64,000 bases of DNA from the NCBI GenBank assembly GCA_025766275.1, contig JAFKAC010000004.1:248001-312000 (forward strand), read 5' to 3'. The translations under genes were made by a program, and so were the position numbers. Shown here piece by piece: positions 21,541-33,908 of the stretch; positions within the stretch are counted from its first letter, which is position 1; every line of letters starts with the position of its first letter. The notes under the pieces are model-generated. The model searched no databases, was not told the origin of the DNA, and was given only the letters and a program-made list of their open reading frames with translations. The DNA comes from Lactarius indigo. Lineage: Eukaryota > Basidiomycota > Agaricomycetes > Russulales > Russulaceae.

Positions 21541-22643
21541 TCGGCTGACTATTTACGTTGGACTGATCTAAACAAGTCCCAAATTGCCCAGGACCGACAA
21601 TCGCTTCCTTCCTATTCAACCTGACACCCCAAAGAGCATCCAAGGCGTTCCAAAACATCTGTGCAGAACTCGACTTCGGAGGAAGGCACCTAACAGATCC
21701 GATATCAGCACACGATAGTATCTCGCAAAACAAGAAGAGCTTACGGTATTGCACCAATTGGGCTAGAGTCGGTGGTGACCTATTACCGCAGTAAGGGTGT
21801 CAGCCGTGCCACGAGTTTTAACTCATGTTGGTGCGCCCACCTCTCTTCTCTGCACGATCAATGCAAACCGAATGTCCAATCCAAGTTCGGCCTACAGGGA
21901 GATATATCATGCAACTGCACGAACGAGCAAAATGCGTACCTGGAACGCTTGAAGCACATTAGATAACTCCACATCACATTGCCTGATATTCGTCAACAGA
22001 TCCTTGCGTAGAAGCACCCCTTTGATACCCTTTTTCTTGGAGCACTTCTTCAGCACCCTCTCGATCCTGTCCAACTCTCTGGTACTTCGTCAGACCGTGA
22101 GGCTCAGCTCGCGCAATAGTCGCGAAAGAGACGAACCTTTGAAGCGAACTCAGGATATCCCGCAGAGTATTCGGCAGTTCTTCCTCGCTCATGTTATACT
22201 TTTCACAAACATTGACGATGATCCCCGCGATTCTCGCGAGTTTTCCCATCACGATTTCGCACTCCCTTTTGTATTGCTTCACTTCCTGGAGACGAATTCG
22301 TCAGAACATCGTCAAAAGAGATGCATGTAAGACGTACGTCACGCATGGTGAGTGCTTGAAGTAGGAGACCCGCGATGGGGGCGATGAATGGAAACTTGGT
22401 TGCAAGGGAGCTCCCCTCCTTGATAAGTGCGAGTGATGTTTGAATCGTGCTCATAGTAATTTCGTCATGCGGGACGATGTGACAAGCTGGATCGGGGGCG
22501 ACGGTGGTGCCATCTAGCCAAAAACGATCAGAAAATTGTATCATAGTGGCTCCTAGGAAATACTTACGAGCTAGTGACCGATCGTCAGGCCGAGACGTTG
22601 CAAGGCTGGTCTTTTTCTTGCGAAAAAACAGTTTGAACGGCAT
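21497..22643 (-). CDS. MLKL-NTD-like four-helix protein, copy A
   Basis: Seven exons (22643-22568, 22513-22338, 22285-22137, 22078-21940, 21891-21841, 21779-21745, 21689-21497) total 819 nt and close exactly in phase, giving 272 residues. Key blocks: SLALIKEGSSLATKFPFIAP and IAGLLLQALTMRD; after an intron, EVKQYKRECEIVMGKLARIA; then ELDRIERVLKKCSKKKGIKG, LLRKDLLTNIRQCDVELSNV and LQAFQAELGLDIRFA. This pattern matches the MLKL N-terminal-domain-like / HeLo-type helical bundle found in Agaricomycete STAND and effector proteins. The last exon reads into the T run opposite the R1 poly(A) tail (YTFFFYP-stop). In its family it could be a membrane-active cell-death domain; this is inference. Confidence 0.75.
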
Positions 22644-22780
22644 GCTCGACAGCAATTTGGTGGTAGTGGGGAGATGGAAAAGTGTATGCACCCCTCATTG
22701 CCAACCAGTAGGGACAGCCCCGGCACCAAAAGAAAACGTGTATACAGGCAGGCGATGGTAGCTTTTCGCCGGCGGATTTC

Positions 22781-23005
22781 CTAGGACACTGCCTCTAAGA
22801 TATTCGTCACATCAGCAAAACAAAATGTGACTAGCCGTGACTAGTGCTGACTAGTGACATGTGACTAGTCAGCACTAGTCACGGCTAGTGCTCCTAGTAA
22901 CGTTTTGTTTTCCTGATGGTAGCCTGCATCGCGCTCTTGGATAATGCCATTTCTGAGACAATTAATAGCTCTACCTAATGTGCTGATGCAGGCCATGAGA
23001 AAGAG
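22781..23005. promoter_or_regulatory. Conserved cassette upstream region (copy A)
   Basis: Contains CTAGGACACTGCCT and AGAGGGATAAAATTGCG, both repeated upstream of other MLKL-like copies and, at 50.27-50.40 kb, between MLKL-F and the intact STAND gene. They are candidate core promoter elements of the divergent unit. A MITE-like palindrome is inserted between the two boxes here. Confidence 0.45.
22810..22918. mobile_element. Palindromic MITE-like element
   Basis: A near-perfect palindrome centred on GTGACATGTGAC. The arms are AAAACAAAATGTGACTAGCC and the complementary GGCTAGTGCTCCTAGTAACG-TTTTGTTTT, with ends CATCAG...CTGATG. Same family as 15952-16070. No coding capacity. Confidence 0.7.
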
Positions 23006-23159
23006 GGATAAAATTGCGTAGGCACACCCTTTCAAATGGATTTACATCGTCAGTGTGAGTTGTCGGAGTGACGATCCAAACTATCTGGACCACTCGGCCC
23101 GCTGTGGCAACGTTCAGACAGAGGATCGCTGGTCAGGCTCCTCTCACCCATACTTCTCG

Positions 23160-24115
23160 CTACATCACATAGATCACATTTGGTTGTAGCTGCCAGTGTC
23201 TTCTCCTTCACACAGCTCGCCTCCGCCGCGATATTCTTCGAAGAGGCAGGCCCTTTACTCCTTGAGCAATACGACAACGCATTAATCCGTCATCAAGACG
23301 GTGAATCGCAGGTCCTCACTGATAAGTCGCTCTGCAGACGACAACACGGGCAGTCCCCCAGAGAGAACGGACTCACGAATAGAGGAGAACGCCCTGAAAC
23401 CACAGCTACTGCGTGCGCTACTCAGGAGACTGGTTCTAACGTCCGTCGCAAACTACGCCTCGCTCGCCCTATTGGACATTACTGCTGGGGCGCTCATGCC
23501 GTTCGCCTGGTCTACGCCCATCGCGCTCGGCAGACTCGACCTAACTCTAGCTTCCATAGGTCTGTGGCTATCCACATACGGTTGCGTGAGTGCGCTCTTC
23601 GTCTTCCCATTCGCGTTCCTCCCGCGACTCATCGCGCGTTTTGGCTCTGCGCGCGTGGTCGTAACTGGCGCGGCCGTGTTCGCTGCGATCTACGTCCTGT
23701 TCCCGTTCGAGGATGCGCTGGCTCGCGGCGGTAGTGCGACGGCCGTCGTGTGCCCGTTAGTCGTTCCGCAGCTCTTATCACGCTTCGTTTCTGACATGGG
23801 GTTCTGAGTCGGTGAGTTCTCTCAGTATTTCTTAGCTGCGACGTTCTTTAATTGGTTGTAGATATTGTCAGGCGTTCTTCCGCGGCGCCGATAAGCGGTC
23901 GCTCGGCGCTACGAATGGCCCCGCCCAGACGGTCGTCTCGATCCAGCGAGCGGTAGGACCGGCGGTTGCGGTATCGCTCTTCGCCTTCTCTTTGCAGAAC
24001 AAAGTCCTGGGTGGGCACGTTGCGTTATTTTTTACTTTTCCTCGTAGGCGTCGCACTGTGCTTGGCGATTCAACTTCCGAGGGATACGTGGAAGCACGCA
24101 TTGGGAGAGTAATTT
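23160..24115 (+). pseudogene. MFS-alpha transporter, C-terminal half
   Basis: Plus-strand frames match the second half of the intact MFS-alpha gene: VFSFTQLASAAIFFEE, LTSVANYASLALLDITAGAL, FAWSTPIALGRLDLTLASIG, RFGSARVVVTGAAVFAAIY, a SDMGF boundary, then KRSLGATNGPAQTVVSIQRA and SLFAFSLQNKVLGG. The N-terminal half is missing and the end is frameshifted (ALFFTFPRRR). It lies tail to tail with the minus-strand MFS-beta copy. Confidence 0.65.
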
Positions 24116-24469
24116 GAGGATGTTGCATTCTGACATTGTTATGCTGTGAACTGACAATCGGGACGAAGACAAGCTTGTTCTACGTGATACGAAAGAATGC
24201 GAGGTCATGGTAGGCAGGAGGAAAACGTATCAACATGCCCGATCACACCTGGTTTACCTGATCTATACCACACTACTCCGAGATCCGGGTCTAGAAGTAA
24301 ACTCTGTACTCCCCGGGATAGCGCACCACCTGCGCCGCATCGTTACCTCCCGTCCCCAGCCAAGGACGAGATATCATTATATTTATACAGGGTATTTGGT
24401 ACCTGTACTATTATACACCTGAAAGTCGTCATCGAGGGAACGTTTCCTGTGCGTACAAAATCCATTCGC

Positions 24470-26190
24470 TCGTCGCCTACTTGCCCTCTCCAATGTGACG
24501 CGGCAGCTGCCGCGATGGCCAGCCCAAAGCACACTACAATTAACAAGACGATGTATGTGAAGTTGCCTCCAAATACGTCATTAGTCAGGGAGAACGCAAA
24601 CAGAGAGGCCGCAGCGGCAGGTGCGATCATGCGCTGCACCGCGACCACCGTCTGAGCGAGCGCTTATTCGGAGCGGCAGCTACGAACACGAACACCGAGT
24701 CTGGAAGCCCCTGCGCAAGCTATAAAGCGAACCACGACGAGAAACAAAATGACTCCTCTGTCCGTGATGGAATATCGACGCGAGTTGCAGCACGACGAGT
24801 AACCAAACAGTCGTGCTCTTCGCGCGCGCCGCGGAGGTCCTCGAACGGGGGACACGGCGTAGATGATCACGTACGCCGCGACGCTGGTGAGGAACACGCG
24901 CCCGGGTCCGAGACGCGCACGACTAGCGGGAACTGGGTGAACTGGACGAGGCCATTCAGACATCTACAGGTCGATGGAGGCCGGGTTGAGGTTGAGCCCG
25001 CCGAAGTAGGCGGGCGTCGCCCAGACAAGCGGGATGAGCACCATGGCGACCATGTAGGGCAGTGCGAGCATCGCGAAGCCTGGATACCGACACCAAGACC
25101 GGACTCGTGAGCAGGGCGCGCAGCAGTAGCGGCGCCTCTGGGTCCTTCTTCGGAGCCTGGCTAGCACTCTCCTTCTGCGATATTATGTCCAGATCAGACT
25201 GAACTTTTGTTGTAGGACTGCGTTCTAACGCCTTCCGACGGTGACTTATTCCCAAATGTTTCGGGAAGCTTACCTCTTCTAAATCTATCGCCGTCACGAA
25301 GGATGATATGAGGGCATAGGGGGCCGCTGCGAAGCAGGTAAGAAAATATCGGTATCCGGCCCAGAATGGGTGAGAGAAGCGATCTGGCCAGTGATCTTGC
25401 GGTCGTGATAATACGCCACCGATGAAAGGCCCAACGACTCTGGAATGTCGTTAGCGAAGGAGGCTATCATATAACCGGCCGTGCGAGTCATCGGCAACAA
25501 CGAAAACCCGCGCGCGACGGTGTCTCGTCCGTCAGCTTCGCGATCATACCCTTTATGATGGCAAGTTAGCGAACTGAGGCCTCCAGTGAGCGGCAGTCAC
25601 ATGCACCTGAGGACAAGCGCCCAGAAGGAACGGGGAAGCTCGAACAGGATCATCGATACCACCGAGCTCACAGAGACCCAATGAGAGAGGATGGGCTTGC
25701 GCCCTACGTGGTCAGAGCTACGGCTCCACTGGAGGACGGCAACATCTTCAGCAGCATAAAGCAGGGATATATAGGATATTTCGACGAGCAGGCGCTGGTG
25801 CCGAGGCGAGACTGGCGAGTACGCACGAGCACCCCTATGTAATACGCCACCTTCCGCTTGTCTCCGCCGACGACCGAAAGGTCGTTGACAAGCTGAATGC
25901 AGTGAAGTAGAATATAAGTGCCAGTGCGTCGCAAATCAACGGGAAATCAACCTCGCTGATGTAGGCGATGGTGGAATGGGACACAATTGGCTCTGCGAGG
26001 CGGGCCGAGAAAAGGAGGAAGAGTCGGGTCTTGGGTAGTAGAATCGGCTTTCGCTGTGCTCCGTCGTCACAAAGAATAGACGTCTCCTCAGCAACTCCGT
26101 CCTGGGATGATCGAACAAGAGACCTGTGGAGAATTGGGGGTGGGGAAGAGTTGTTAATGAATCTCAGCATAGCTCGGCATTCGTGACTCA
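24470..26190 (-). pseudogene. MFS-beta transporter pseudogene, cassette 2
   Basis: Collinear with the intact copy at 29.83-31.65 kb: KPILLPKTRLFLLFSARLAE, SHSTIAYISE, blocks around the RPQDRW-like region, and VLGGNFTYIVLLIVVCFG at the end. A TAG at 24964-24966 interrupts LNPASIDL exactly where the intact gene has LWMSGYG, and about 12 nt are deleted there. The start codon context is lost, so the N-terminal MSPAKS is not readable in frame. Called non-functional. Confidence 0.7.
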
Positions 26191-26511
26191 CGGCTGTCTC
26201 GCTTCAGGTAGCAGGCAGGGCATTGTAGGTGCTCCGGCTCCGGTGATAAATTAAAGCCATTTTTGCCTTGGGGTCAGATGTTCGTTTGTGATTGTTTAAG
26301 ATGTGGGCCATGCTGACGAGGACAACATAATCAACCGGCTCAACTGGCCCGGGCCGAGAGGTCCATAACGACTCCCCTATTGCTTTATCTTTACAATTCG
26401 GTGATTCGATTGATAGAGTGACAAACATGATACGGGGTAATGCAGGCCATGGGGCGTGGCAGTGGTGGGTGAACAAAGGCGAATCGTATATCATCAGCTG
26501 CTCCTTTTTTT

Positions 26512-27052
26512 TGTTTGGTTTCAAGTTGGTCATCGCATCCAAGATCCCGTCGGGATGTACAATACCTAAGTAGAACCCGCGTGCTTTCTAGTTATGCTCA
26601 TATTTACAAGTGGGTGGTAGGTACTATGAGTGGTGTGGATACGAGTGTCGTTGGGTGCCTCCCTTTTGTACTCCCCGTTCGCACGCCTGCAGAAGTGAAC
26701 GGGGAGGGACCCTCGCAACAGATGCTGGCACACCGCGCAGATCCTGCGAATGAGGCAACCCCTGTCAATACTGACCCCAACGGCATGCGACCAGCCTTTA
26801 TTGATCTTGATCTTGGATGCAGTATTGTTGTTAGAAAATACCTCATGGTCAATGGTCGTGGCCCTTTGCTCAACACTTGCCTCAACACTTCGAGAATTGG
26901 AGTGCAGTGCCGTCCAGTTTGGGATATTAGAGCCACAACCAATAAAAGCCATCTTAGAGGAGCGTATTGAGGCAGCTTGTTTGGTATATTACTTAAGCGA
27001 AATTAAGACCGGCAATTGCCGAGGACAGGATGGGGGTGAAAAAAAAAAAATT
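26512..27052 (+). repeat. R1 repeat, cassette 2
   Basis: Contains AAGTTGGTCATCGCATCC, CCTTTTGTACTCCCCGTTCG, the GGCCCTTTGCTCAACACTTG block and AAGCGAAATTAAG, and ends GGGGGTG followed by an 11-A run. Slightly shorter than the other copies. Confidence 0.6.
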
Positions 27053-28193
27053 GTATTGTACAGCTGTGTGATTTGTGACTGACGAGCGCTTAATTACGTG
27101 GGACAAGTCTGAAGAACCCTCAAAATGACCGGGCCGGTCAATCGGTTCCTGAGCACCCGACCTGGCACCGAGCCTGGCACCCCAAGGGGCGTCCAAAGCA
27201 CCCCAAAATATCTGTGCAGAATTTGACCTCCGAATAGACCTAGAAGAGGCCAAATAAACGATAGTATCTCGGAACACAGCGAGAAGAGCTTACGATGTCC
27301 CTTCAATTGGTCTGGAGTCAGCGGCGACCTATTGTCGTGGGAGCAAGAGTGGGATGTCAACCGTGCAAATTTTAATTCATGTTGGCGCGCCCACCTCTCT
27401 TCTCTGCACGATCAACGCAAACCGAATGTCCAATCCCAGTTCAGCCTACAGGGAGATATGTCACCCCAACTGACACGAATGAGCATGAAGCGCACCTGGA
27501 ATGCTTGAAGCACGTTGGATAACTCCACGTCGCATTGCTTGATCCGGGTCAACAGATCCTTGCGTAGAAGAATCCCTTTGATACCCTTCCTCCGGGAGCA
27601 CTTCTTTAGCACCCTCTCAATCCTGTCCAGCTCTCTGGTCCTTCGTCAGATCGTGAGGCTCAGCGAGCGCGATAGTCACAGAAGAGACGAACCTTTGAAG
27701 AGATCTCAGAATATCCCGCAGAGTAGTCGGCAGTTCTTCCTCGCTCATGTCATACTTTTCACAGACATTCACAATGATCCCCGCGATTCTGGCCAGTTTT
27801 CCCATTACAATTTCACACTCTTCTTTGTATTGCTTCACCTCCTGGAGACGCAGTCGTCAGAAGCTTGTCAAAGGAAATGTGTGTAAGACGTACATCACGC
27901 ATGGTGAGTGCTTGAAGCAAGAGACCAGCGATGGGGGCGATGAATGGGAGGTCGGTTGCCAGGGAACTCCCCTCCTTGAGAAGTGCGAGGGATGTTTGAA
28001 TCGCGCTCATACTAATATCGTCATGTGGGTCGATGTGACCAGCCGGATCAGAGACGACGGTGGTGCCATCTGGCCAAAAACAATCAGCAAATTGTCTCAT
28101 TGTGGCTCCTAGGAAATACTCACGAGCTGAGGGTCGGTCATCAGACGTTGCAAGCCTGGTCCTTTGCTTGCGAGAAAACAGTCTGAACGACAT
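26993..28193 (-). CDS. MLKL-NTD-like four-helix protein, copy B
   Basis: Start MSFRLFSRKQRTRLATSDD. The first intron (GTGAGT...GGCCAG, 54 nt) is in frame whether spliced or not. Then come SLALLKEGSSLATDLPFIAP, LLLQALTMRD, intron (GTACGT donor), EVKQYKEECEIVMGKLARIA, intron, ELDRIERVLKKCSRRKGIKG, LLRKDLLTRIKQCDVELSNV and LQAFQAELGLDIRFA. The tail has NSAQIFWGALDAPWGARLG and crosses the T run (YNFFFFTPI) to a stop at 26993. No internal stops appear in the spliced frame. It shares exon structure with copy A; function is inferred only from fold family. Confidence 0.7.
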
Positions 28194-28429
28194 GCCCGAC
28201 AGAAAATCGGTGGTAATGGGGGGAGACGGAAAGGTATGTGGATCTTCATCTGCGCGCAGCCTGGGGCTGAAATTTAAACCGACCGATTCGAACTATTTGT
28301 CTATGGAAACATCGAATCGGCCTTGGGCCTGTCACTGCGGCAATTTTGAAAGCCCCCGGTGTCGTCATCGCCGTCAGACTACCTCTTGCCCGTTCTGATC
28401 CGAATACCCATACTCCTTGATCACATCTA

Positions 28430-29370
28430 GTGGTGCCCTCTCCTTCACTCTCACTGCGATATTCTTCGAAGAGGTAGGCACCCTTACTCCTTCACAATAC
28501 GACGACACGTTGATTCATAATAAAGGCGGTTAATCGCAGGCCCTCACCGATAAGTCACCCCGCAGATGACAACAGATGTAATCCCCCAGAGAGAACAGGC
28601 TCACGACTCGAAAAGGATGCCGAGCAGCCACGGCCGCTACGCGCGCTATTGAGGAGATCCATCCTAAATTCCGTCGCAGAAACCACGCCTCGCTCGCCCA
28701 ACTCGACACCGCTACTACAGGGGCACTCGTCTGGTTTACGCCCTTCGCGCTCGGCAGACTCGGCTCCTAACTCTCGCCTCCGTTGGTCTGTGACTGTCCG
28801 CATGCGGTTACGCGAGCGCCCTCTTCCAATTCGCGTCCTTTCCACGCCTCGTTGCGCGTTTCTGTCCGGGGCGCATCGTCTTAACCGGCAGTTTTTGCGT
28901 TCACAGCGATCTGCGTCCTGTTCCCATTTGAGAACGTGCTGGCTCGCGGCACCGGTGCAACGGCCATCGTAAGGCCGGCCCGCTCGTCGTGCTGCAGCTC
29001 TTATCGCGTCCCGTTTCTGATATGGGGGTTCGGTGTGTTCCGTCCTTATTTCTTGCCTGCGGCATCCTTTAATAGGTCGTAGATATCGTCAGGCGCGCTG
29101 TTCATGTTTATTTCTTCCGTGCTGCCGAACAAACGGTCGACCGGCGCTACGAACGGTCTTCAAGTTGCGCAGACAGTTGTCTCGATTGGTAGGCCCGGAG
29201 CTTGCGGTATCGCTCTTCGCCTTCTCTCTGAAGAACAACTTCCTGGGTGGACACTTCGCGTATGTAGTTTTACTTTCCTCATGGGTGTTGCGCTGTACGT
29301 GGCTATTCAACTTCCGAGGGATACCCAGAAGCATGCGTATGGGAGTAATTCACGGGACGTCGCATTCTAA
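28430..29370 (+). pseudogene. MFS-alpha transporter, C-terminal half, heavily decayed
   Basis: A plus-strand match to 23.16-24.12 kb (FTLTAIFFEE, LGRLGS, SLFAFSLKNNFLGGHFAYVV), with several stops and frame changes, for example around 28,530-28,760. It again lies tail to tail with a minus-strand MFS-beta gene. Confidence 0.6.
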
Positions 29371-29827
29371 TACTATAATGAAGTGAACCGGTAAGAGGCT
29401 GGAAAAATTTGGAAGAAGAAAGGCTTGTTCTGCGGTGATATGAAAGAACACGACGTCATGGTACAAACTGAATACTGAGCCTTGAACATCTCAGGATGAA
29501 GGCCAAGTGCTCCGACGCGTGGCGTTTCAAATTTCAAATTTCAACCTGCGTCTCGGAGTCGAAGGCATTGCAAGAGTTTTGTGCATACGATTACACCTAG
29601 TCGCGCTAACCAGATTACCGAACATAAACACACTGCCCCAAAATCTAGATCGAGAAGCAAACCTGAGGTATGCGCCCCATGCAGCGTCGAATCGCTACCG
29701 TCATTGACGAGACATCATTATATTTTACAAAGGGTATACGATATTAGTACTATTATACACCCGAAAATCGTGGTCAGTCATGTGCGTACAAAATCCATTA
29801 TTCGTTTGTCGTCCGGTCGTTCGTCCT

Positions 29828-31645
29828 CTACTTGCCCTCTCCATGCTTCCATGTGTGACGCGGCAGCTGCGCGGCAACGCCCAGCCCAAAGCATACCACA
29901 GTGAGCAACACAACATACGTAAAGTTACCCCCCAATACGTCGTTAGCCAGGGAAAACGCGAACAGAGAAGCCGCGGCAGCAGGCGCGACCATGCGCTGCA
30001 CCGCCACGACCGTCTGGGCAAGTCCGTTCGTGGCGCCAAGCGAGCGCTTATTGGGCGCCGAGGCGGCTATGAACATGAACACCGAGTCTGGGCGCTCGTC
30101 AGCGATGGAGCGAAATCACGGAGAGAGAAAAAAAAAACGACTCACTGAAACCCATATCGGTGATGCATATCGACGCGAGCTGCAGCCCGACGAGTAACCA
30201 GACAGTCGTGCTCTTCGCGCGCGCCGCGAGGTTCTCGAATGGGAACATGGTGTAGATGATCACGTACGCCGCGACGCTGGTGAGGAACACGCGGCCGGGT
30301 CCGAGACGCGCGACGACGCGCGGGAACAGGGTGAATTGGACGAGGCCGTTCAGACATCCGTATCCGGACATCCACAGACCGATGGAGGCCGGGTTGAGGT
30401 TGAGCCCGCCGAACTCGACCGGCGTCGCCCAGACGAGTGGGATGAGCGCCATGGCGGCCATGTCGAGCAGGGCGAGCATCGCGTAGCTGGATACTGATAT
30501 CAGGACGGGTCTCGTGAGCAGTGCGCGCAGGGGTAACGGCCCCTCCGGGTCTTGCTTCGGGGCCTGGCTCGTCGTACTCTTCTTCTGCGATATTATGTCC
30601 AGATCGGACTTTGCGGACTGGACCTTTGGTGTAGGGTTGGGTTCTAATGTCTTCCGGCGATGACGTATTAGCCCGCGATTCTCTCCCAAAAGTTTCAGGA
30701 AGCTTACCTCTTCTAGATATATCGCTGTCACGACAAATGATATGAGGGCATAGGCAGCGGCCACGAGGCACGGTAAGAAATATGGGTATTCGGCCCAGAA
30801 AGGATGTGAGAAGCGATCTGGCCAATGATCTTGCGGTCGCGATAACACGCCACCAATGAAAGGCCTAATGGTTCCAGGATGTCGTCAGCGGCGGAAGGGA
30901 AGAGAGAGATAAGGCGGGACGCCGGACCCTATCATATAACCAGCCGCGCGAGCCATCGGCAACAACGAAAACCCGCGCGCGACGTTGGTCTCGTCCGTGA
31001 GCTCCGCGATCATACTCTTTATGACGCCGAGGTTGCCATTCAAGACGCCGTTCAAACAGCGGCTGTGAATGACGCGAGGGTGAGCGTACTGTATGAGGCC
31101 TGCCGTAGGGCAGCGGTCACGCGCACCTGAGGACAAGCGCCCAGAAGGAACGGGAAAGGCCGAACAGGATTGTTGATACCACCGAGCCCGCGAGACCCAA
31201 TAAGAGGATTGGTTTGCGCCCTATGTGATCGGAGTAACGGCTCCACTGGAGGACAGTGGCAGCTTCAGCGGCATAGTGTAGGGACATCTGGACATAGAAT
31301 TTCGGTGAGCGGCCATTGTTGGTGCCAAGACGTAGTAAAACGGCACGTACGAGCAGCCCCGTGTAATACCCCACTTTCCGCCTGTCGCCGCCGACAATTG
31401 AAAGGTCGCTGACAAGCTGAATGCAACAATAGTATCAGAACCAATGCATCGCAAATCAGCGGAAAATCTACCTCGCTGATGTAGGGGCTGATGGAATGCG
31501 ACGCAATGGGCTCTGCGAGGCGCACCAAGAGAAGGAGGAAGAGCTGGGTCTTGGGTAGCGGTGTCGGCTTCCGCTGTGCACCGCTGTCGTGGAGAAGAGG
31601 CGTCTCCTCATCAGTGACGACCTGGGGCGATTTCGCAGGAGACAT
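29828..31645 (-). CDS. MFS-beta transporter (DHA1/ZIFL-like), intact copy
   Basis: Start MSPAKSPQVVTDEETPLLHD. Exons join through 50-65 nt introns: SHSISPYISE / LVSDLSIVGGDRRKVGYYTG / MSLHYAAEAATVLQWSRYSD with HIGRKPILL (MFS loop 2-3 motif) / LNGVLNGNLGVIKSMIAELT / PFIGGVLSRPQDHW / a cytosolic loop (TTSQAPKQDPEGPLPLRALL) / C-terminal TM half (ALIPLVWATPVEFGGLNLNP) / NSVFMFIAASAPNKRSLGAT / stop after HTWKHGEGK. About 12 TM segments are expected. The family includes fungal general-substrate transporters similar to plant zinc-induced facilitators; the substrate is unknown. It is the only complete beta copy in the window. Confidence 0.72.
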
Positions 31646-31699
31646 GTGGGGATGGGGTTAGAGTCGTTAATCAGGACGACGGGTCTCAGCATGACACGG

Positions 31700-32109
31700 C
31701 ATTAAAAGCTCTAGTGAGGACCGGCTATAGCTTCAGGTAGTAGGCGGCCCATTGTAGATGCTCCGGGAGCCATTTGTGCTTTGAGGGTCAGATGTTCGCT
31801 TGCTATTGGTCTAAAGAAATGTGCGCATGCCAACATAATCAATTGGCTCAGCCGGCCCGGGCTAAGAATAGCGTCCTCTAGTCATCCTCTTCTCGTGGAG
31901 CCCCTATGAACCGGCTCCACCACGGTTCCCTTATTGCTTTCGCCACCAGTTACAATTCGATGGATTGATTGATGATGGACTGATCAATGCAAAACACGAT
32001 AACAGGGCACGGAGCCATGGTCTGAGGGTCCGTTGAAGGGAAGCACATACGTAACTTGGTCATGGGCGTAGTACCGAAAGAGGTGGATACAGTACGGCAG
32101 AATATACAA
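31700..32109. repeat. Cassette spacer, copy 3
   Basis: Conserved non-coding spacer between MFS-beta and R1 (TCTTCTCGTGGAGCCCC, GATGGACTGATCAATG, GGTACGGCAG-like end). Equivalent spacers occur near 38,990, 42,200 and 47,400. Confidence 0.5.
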
Positions 32110-32700
32110 ATTACTGTATCGGTTGTATCTTCTTGTTTTTCGAGTTGGTCACGTCAGAATCTAATTCCGTGACCCTCGCACCTTCATCGCTCGAATCCAC
32201 TAGTGAGCGCTATAGTAGGCGAACGCCGTTTGTACGCATCCCCTTTGCGCACCCCGTTCGAATGCCTCATTATGCGCGACGAATGAGAAAGGGCCCTCAC
32301 AACAGACGATGGCTCAGTCCCATCCCCGCCCTTTGCCATCCCCAACGCCGACCCCGGCAGCATGCAACCAGTCTTGAACTTGGGTGGGGTTGTTGGAAAA
32401 CACCTCCATCTTGGCGTATTGGCAAGTGGCCGCTGTCGTTGTTGATCGTTGTGGCCCTTAACACTTTAAGAGTTGGAGTGCGACGCCATCCAGTTAGATC
32501 CAGGACCACAACTCGTCAAACCAAGCCTGATTCTAGAGGAGTGATGATAAGAGGAGCGCGTTACAGTAACGTCATGCGCGTTCTTGCAACATTACAGTAC
32601 TGTGCTTTGCTGCTGCGTCTACCAGTTTGGTCCATTACTTATACGAGCCGTGTTGCCGGAGTGGTACAGTCAAAAAAAGAAATGGGGGTGAAAAAAAAAA
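32110..32700 (+). repeat. R1 repeat, cassette 3
   Basis: Starts ACTGTATCGGTTGTATCTTC, contains GTTGGAAAACACC and CTTTAAGAGTTGGAGTGCGA, and ends GGGGGTGAAAAAAAAAAAGG beside the MLKL-C stop codon. Confidence 0.6.
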
Positions 32701-33779
32701 AGGGCACAGCACTGATTGGGCGATCTTTCGACTGAATAATTACGTGGTCTAAAGAAGTCCCAAAATGGCCAGGACGGACAATCGCCTGATTCGGCTCCTT
32801 GAGAATAGACCTAGAAGAGGCCACATCAGCACACGATGCTATCAACGCTGCTGAGACGAGCTTACGGTGTTGCTTCAATCCGGTCAGAGTCTGTAGTGAT
32901 CTATTGCCGCAGCAAGAGTGTCAACCGTGCAAGTTTTAATTCATATTGCTGTGCCTACCTCTCTTCTCCGAGTCTGCACAATCAATGCAAACCGAATGTC
33001 CAATCCCAGTTCAGCCTACAGGGAGATATATGACCCAACCGAGACAAATAAGAAAAATGCGTACCTGGAACGCTTGAAGCACATTAGATAGCTCCACATC
33101 ACATTGCCTGATATTCGTCAACAAATCCTTGCGTAGAAGCATCCCTTTGATGCCCTTTCTCCGGGAGCACTTCTTCAACACCTGCTCTATCCTATCCAGC
33201 TCTCTGGTCCTTCGTCAGATTGTGAGGCTCAGAAAGCGCGATAGTCGCCGAAGAGACGAACCTTTGAAGAGAACTCAGAATATTCAGCAGAGTAGTCGGC
33301 AGTTCTTCCTCGCTCAGGTCGTACTTTTCGCAGACATCAACTATGATCCCTGCGATCCTGGCCAGTTTTCCCAACACGATTTCACACTCCCCTCTATATT
33401 GCTTCACTTCCTGGAGACATATTCGTCAGAACATTGTCAAGGGAAATGTGTGTAAGACGTACATCACGCATGGTTAGTGCTTGAAGCAAGAGACCTGCGA
33501 TGGGGGCGATGAATGGGAGGTTGGTTGCCAGCGAGCTCCCTTCCTTGAGAAGTGCGAGCGATGTTTGAATCCCACCCATCACACGCGCGTCGATCTGCGA
33601 AGCTGGATCAGGGACGACGGTGGTACTCTCTGGCCAAAAACGATCAGAAAATCGTATCGCAGTGGCTCCTGACTGAGTTAATACTCACGAGCTGCCAGTG
33701 GGACCTGATTGCCAGACATCGCAGGACGAGACTTACGGGTCCTTTGCTTCAAGTTGTGAAAAAACTGTTTGGACGACAT
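32639..33779 (-). CDS. MLKL-NTD-like four-helix protein, copy C
   Basis: Start MSSKQFFHNLKQRTRKSRPA, in the C/D/E subgroup, which differs from A/B/F (M-FKLFSRKK type). Intron 1 ends TTTTTGGCCAG. Then STTVVPDPASQIDARVMGGI (about four residues shorter than sisters), SLALLKEGSSLATNLPFIAP, LLLQALTMRD, EVKQYRGECEIVLGKLARIA, ELDRIEQVLKKCSRRKGIKG, LLRKDLLTNIRQCDVELSNV. It ends AVPFFFFTPISFF...RLV-stop, again crossing the R1 T run. The spliced frame is open throughout. Confidence 0.7.
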
Positions 33780-33908
33780 TATGGACAAAGAATCGGTGGT
33801 GATGGGGAGGTGCAGAGGTATGAGGAACTCCGTTTCCAACTAGAAGAAACAGCCCCGGCGCCAAAAAAAAGGTACGTAGCCAGGCGATAGCTGTTCATTG
33901 ACAGATTT

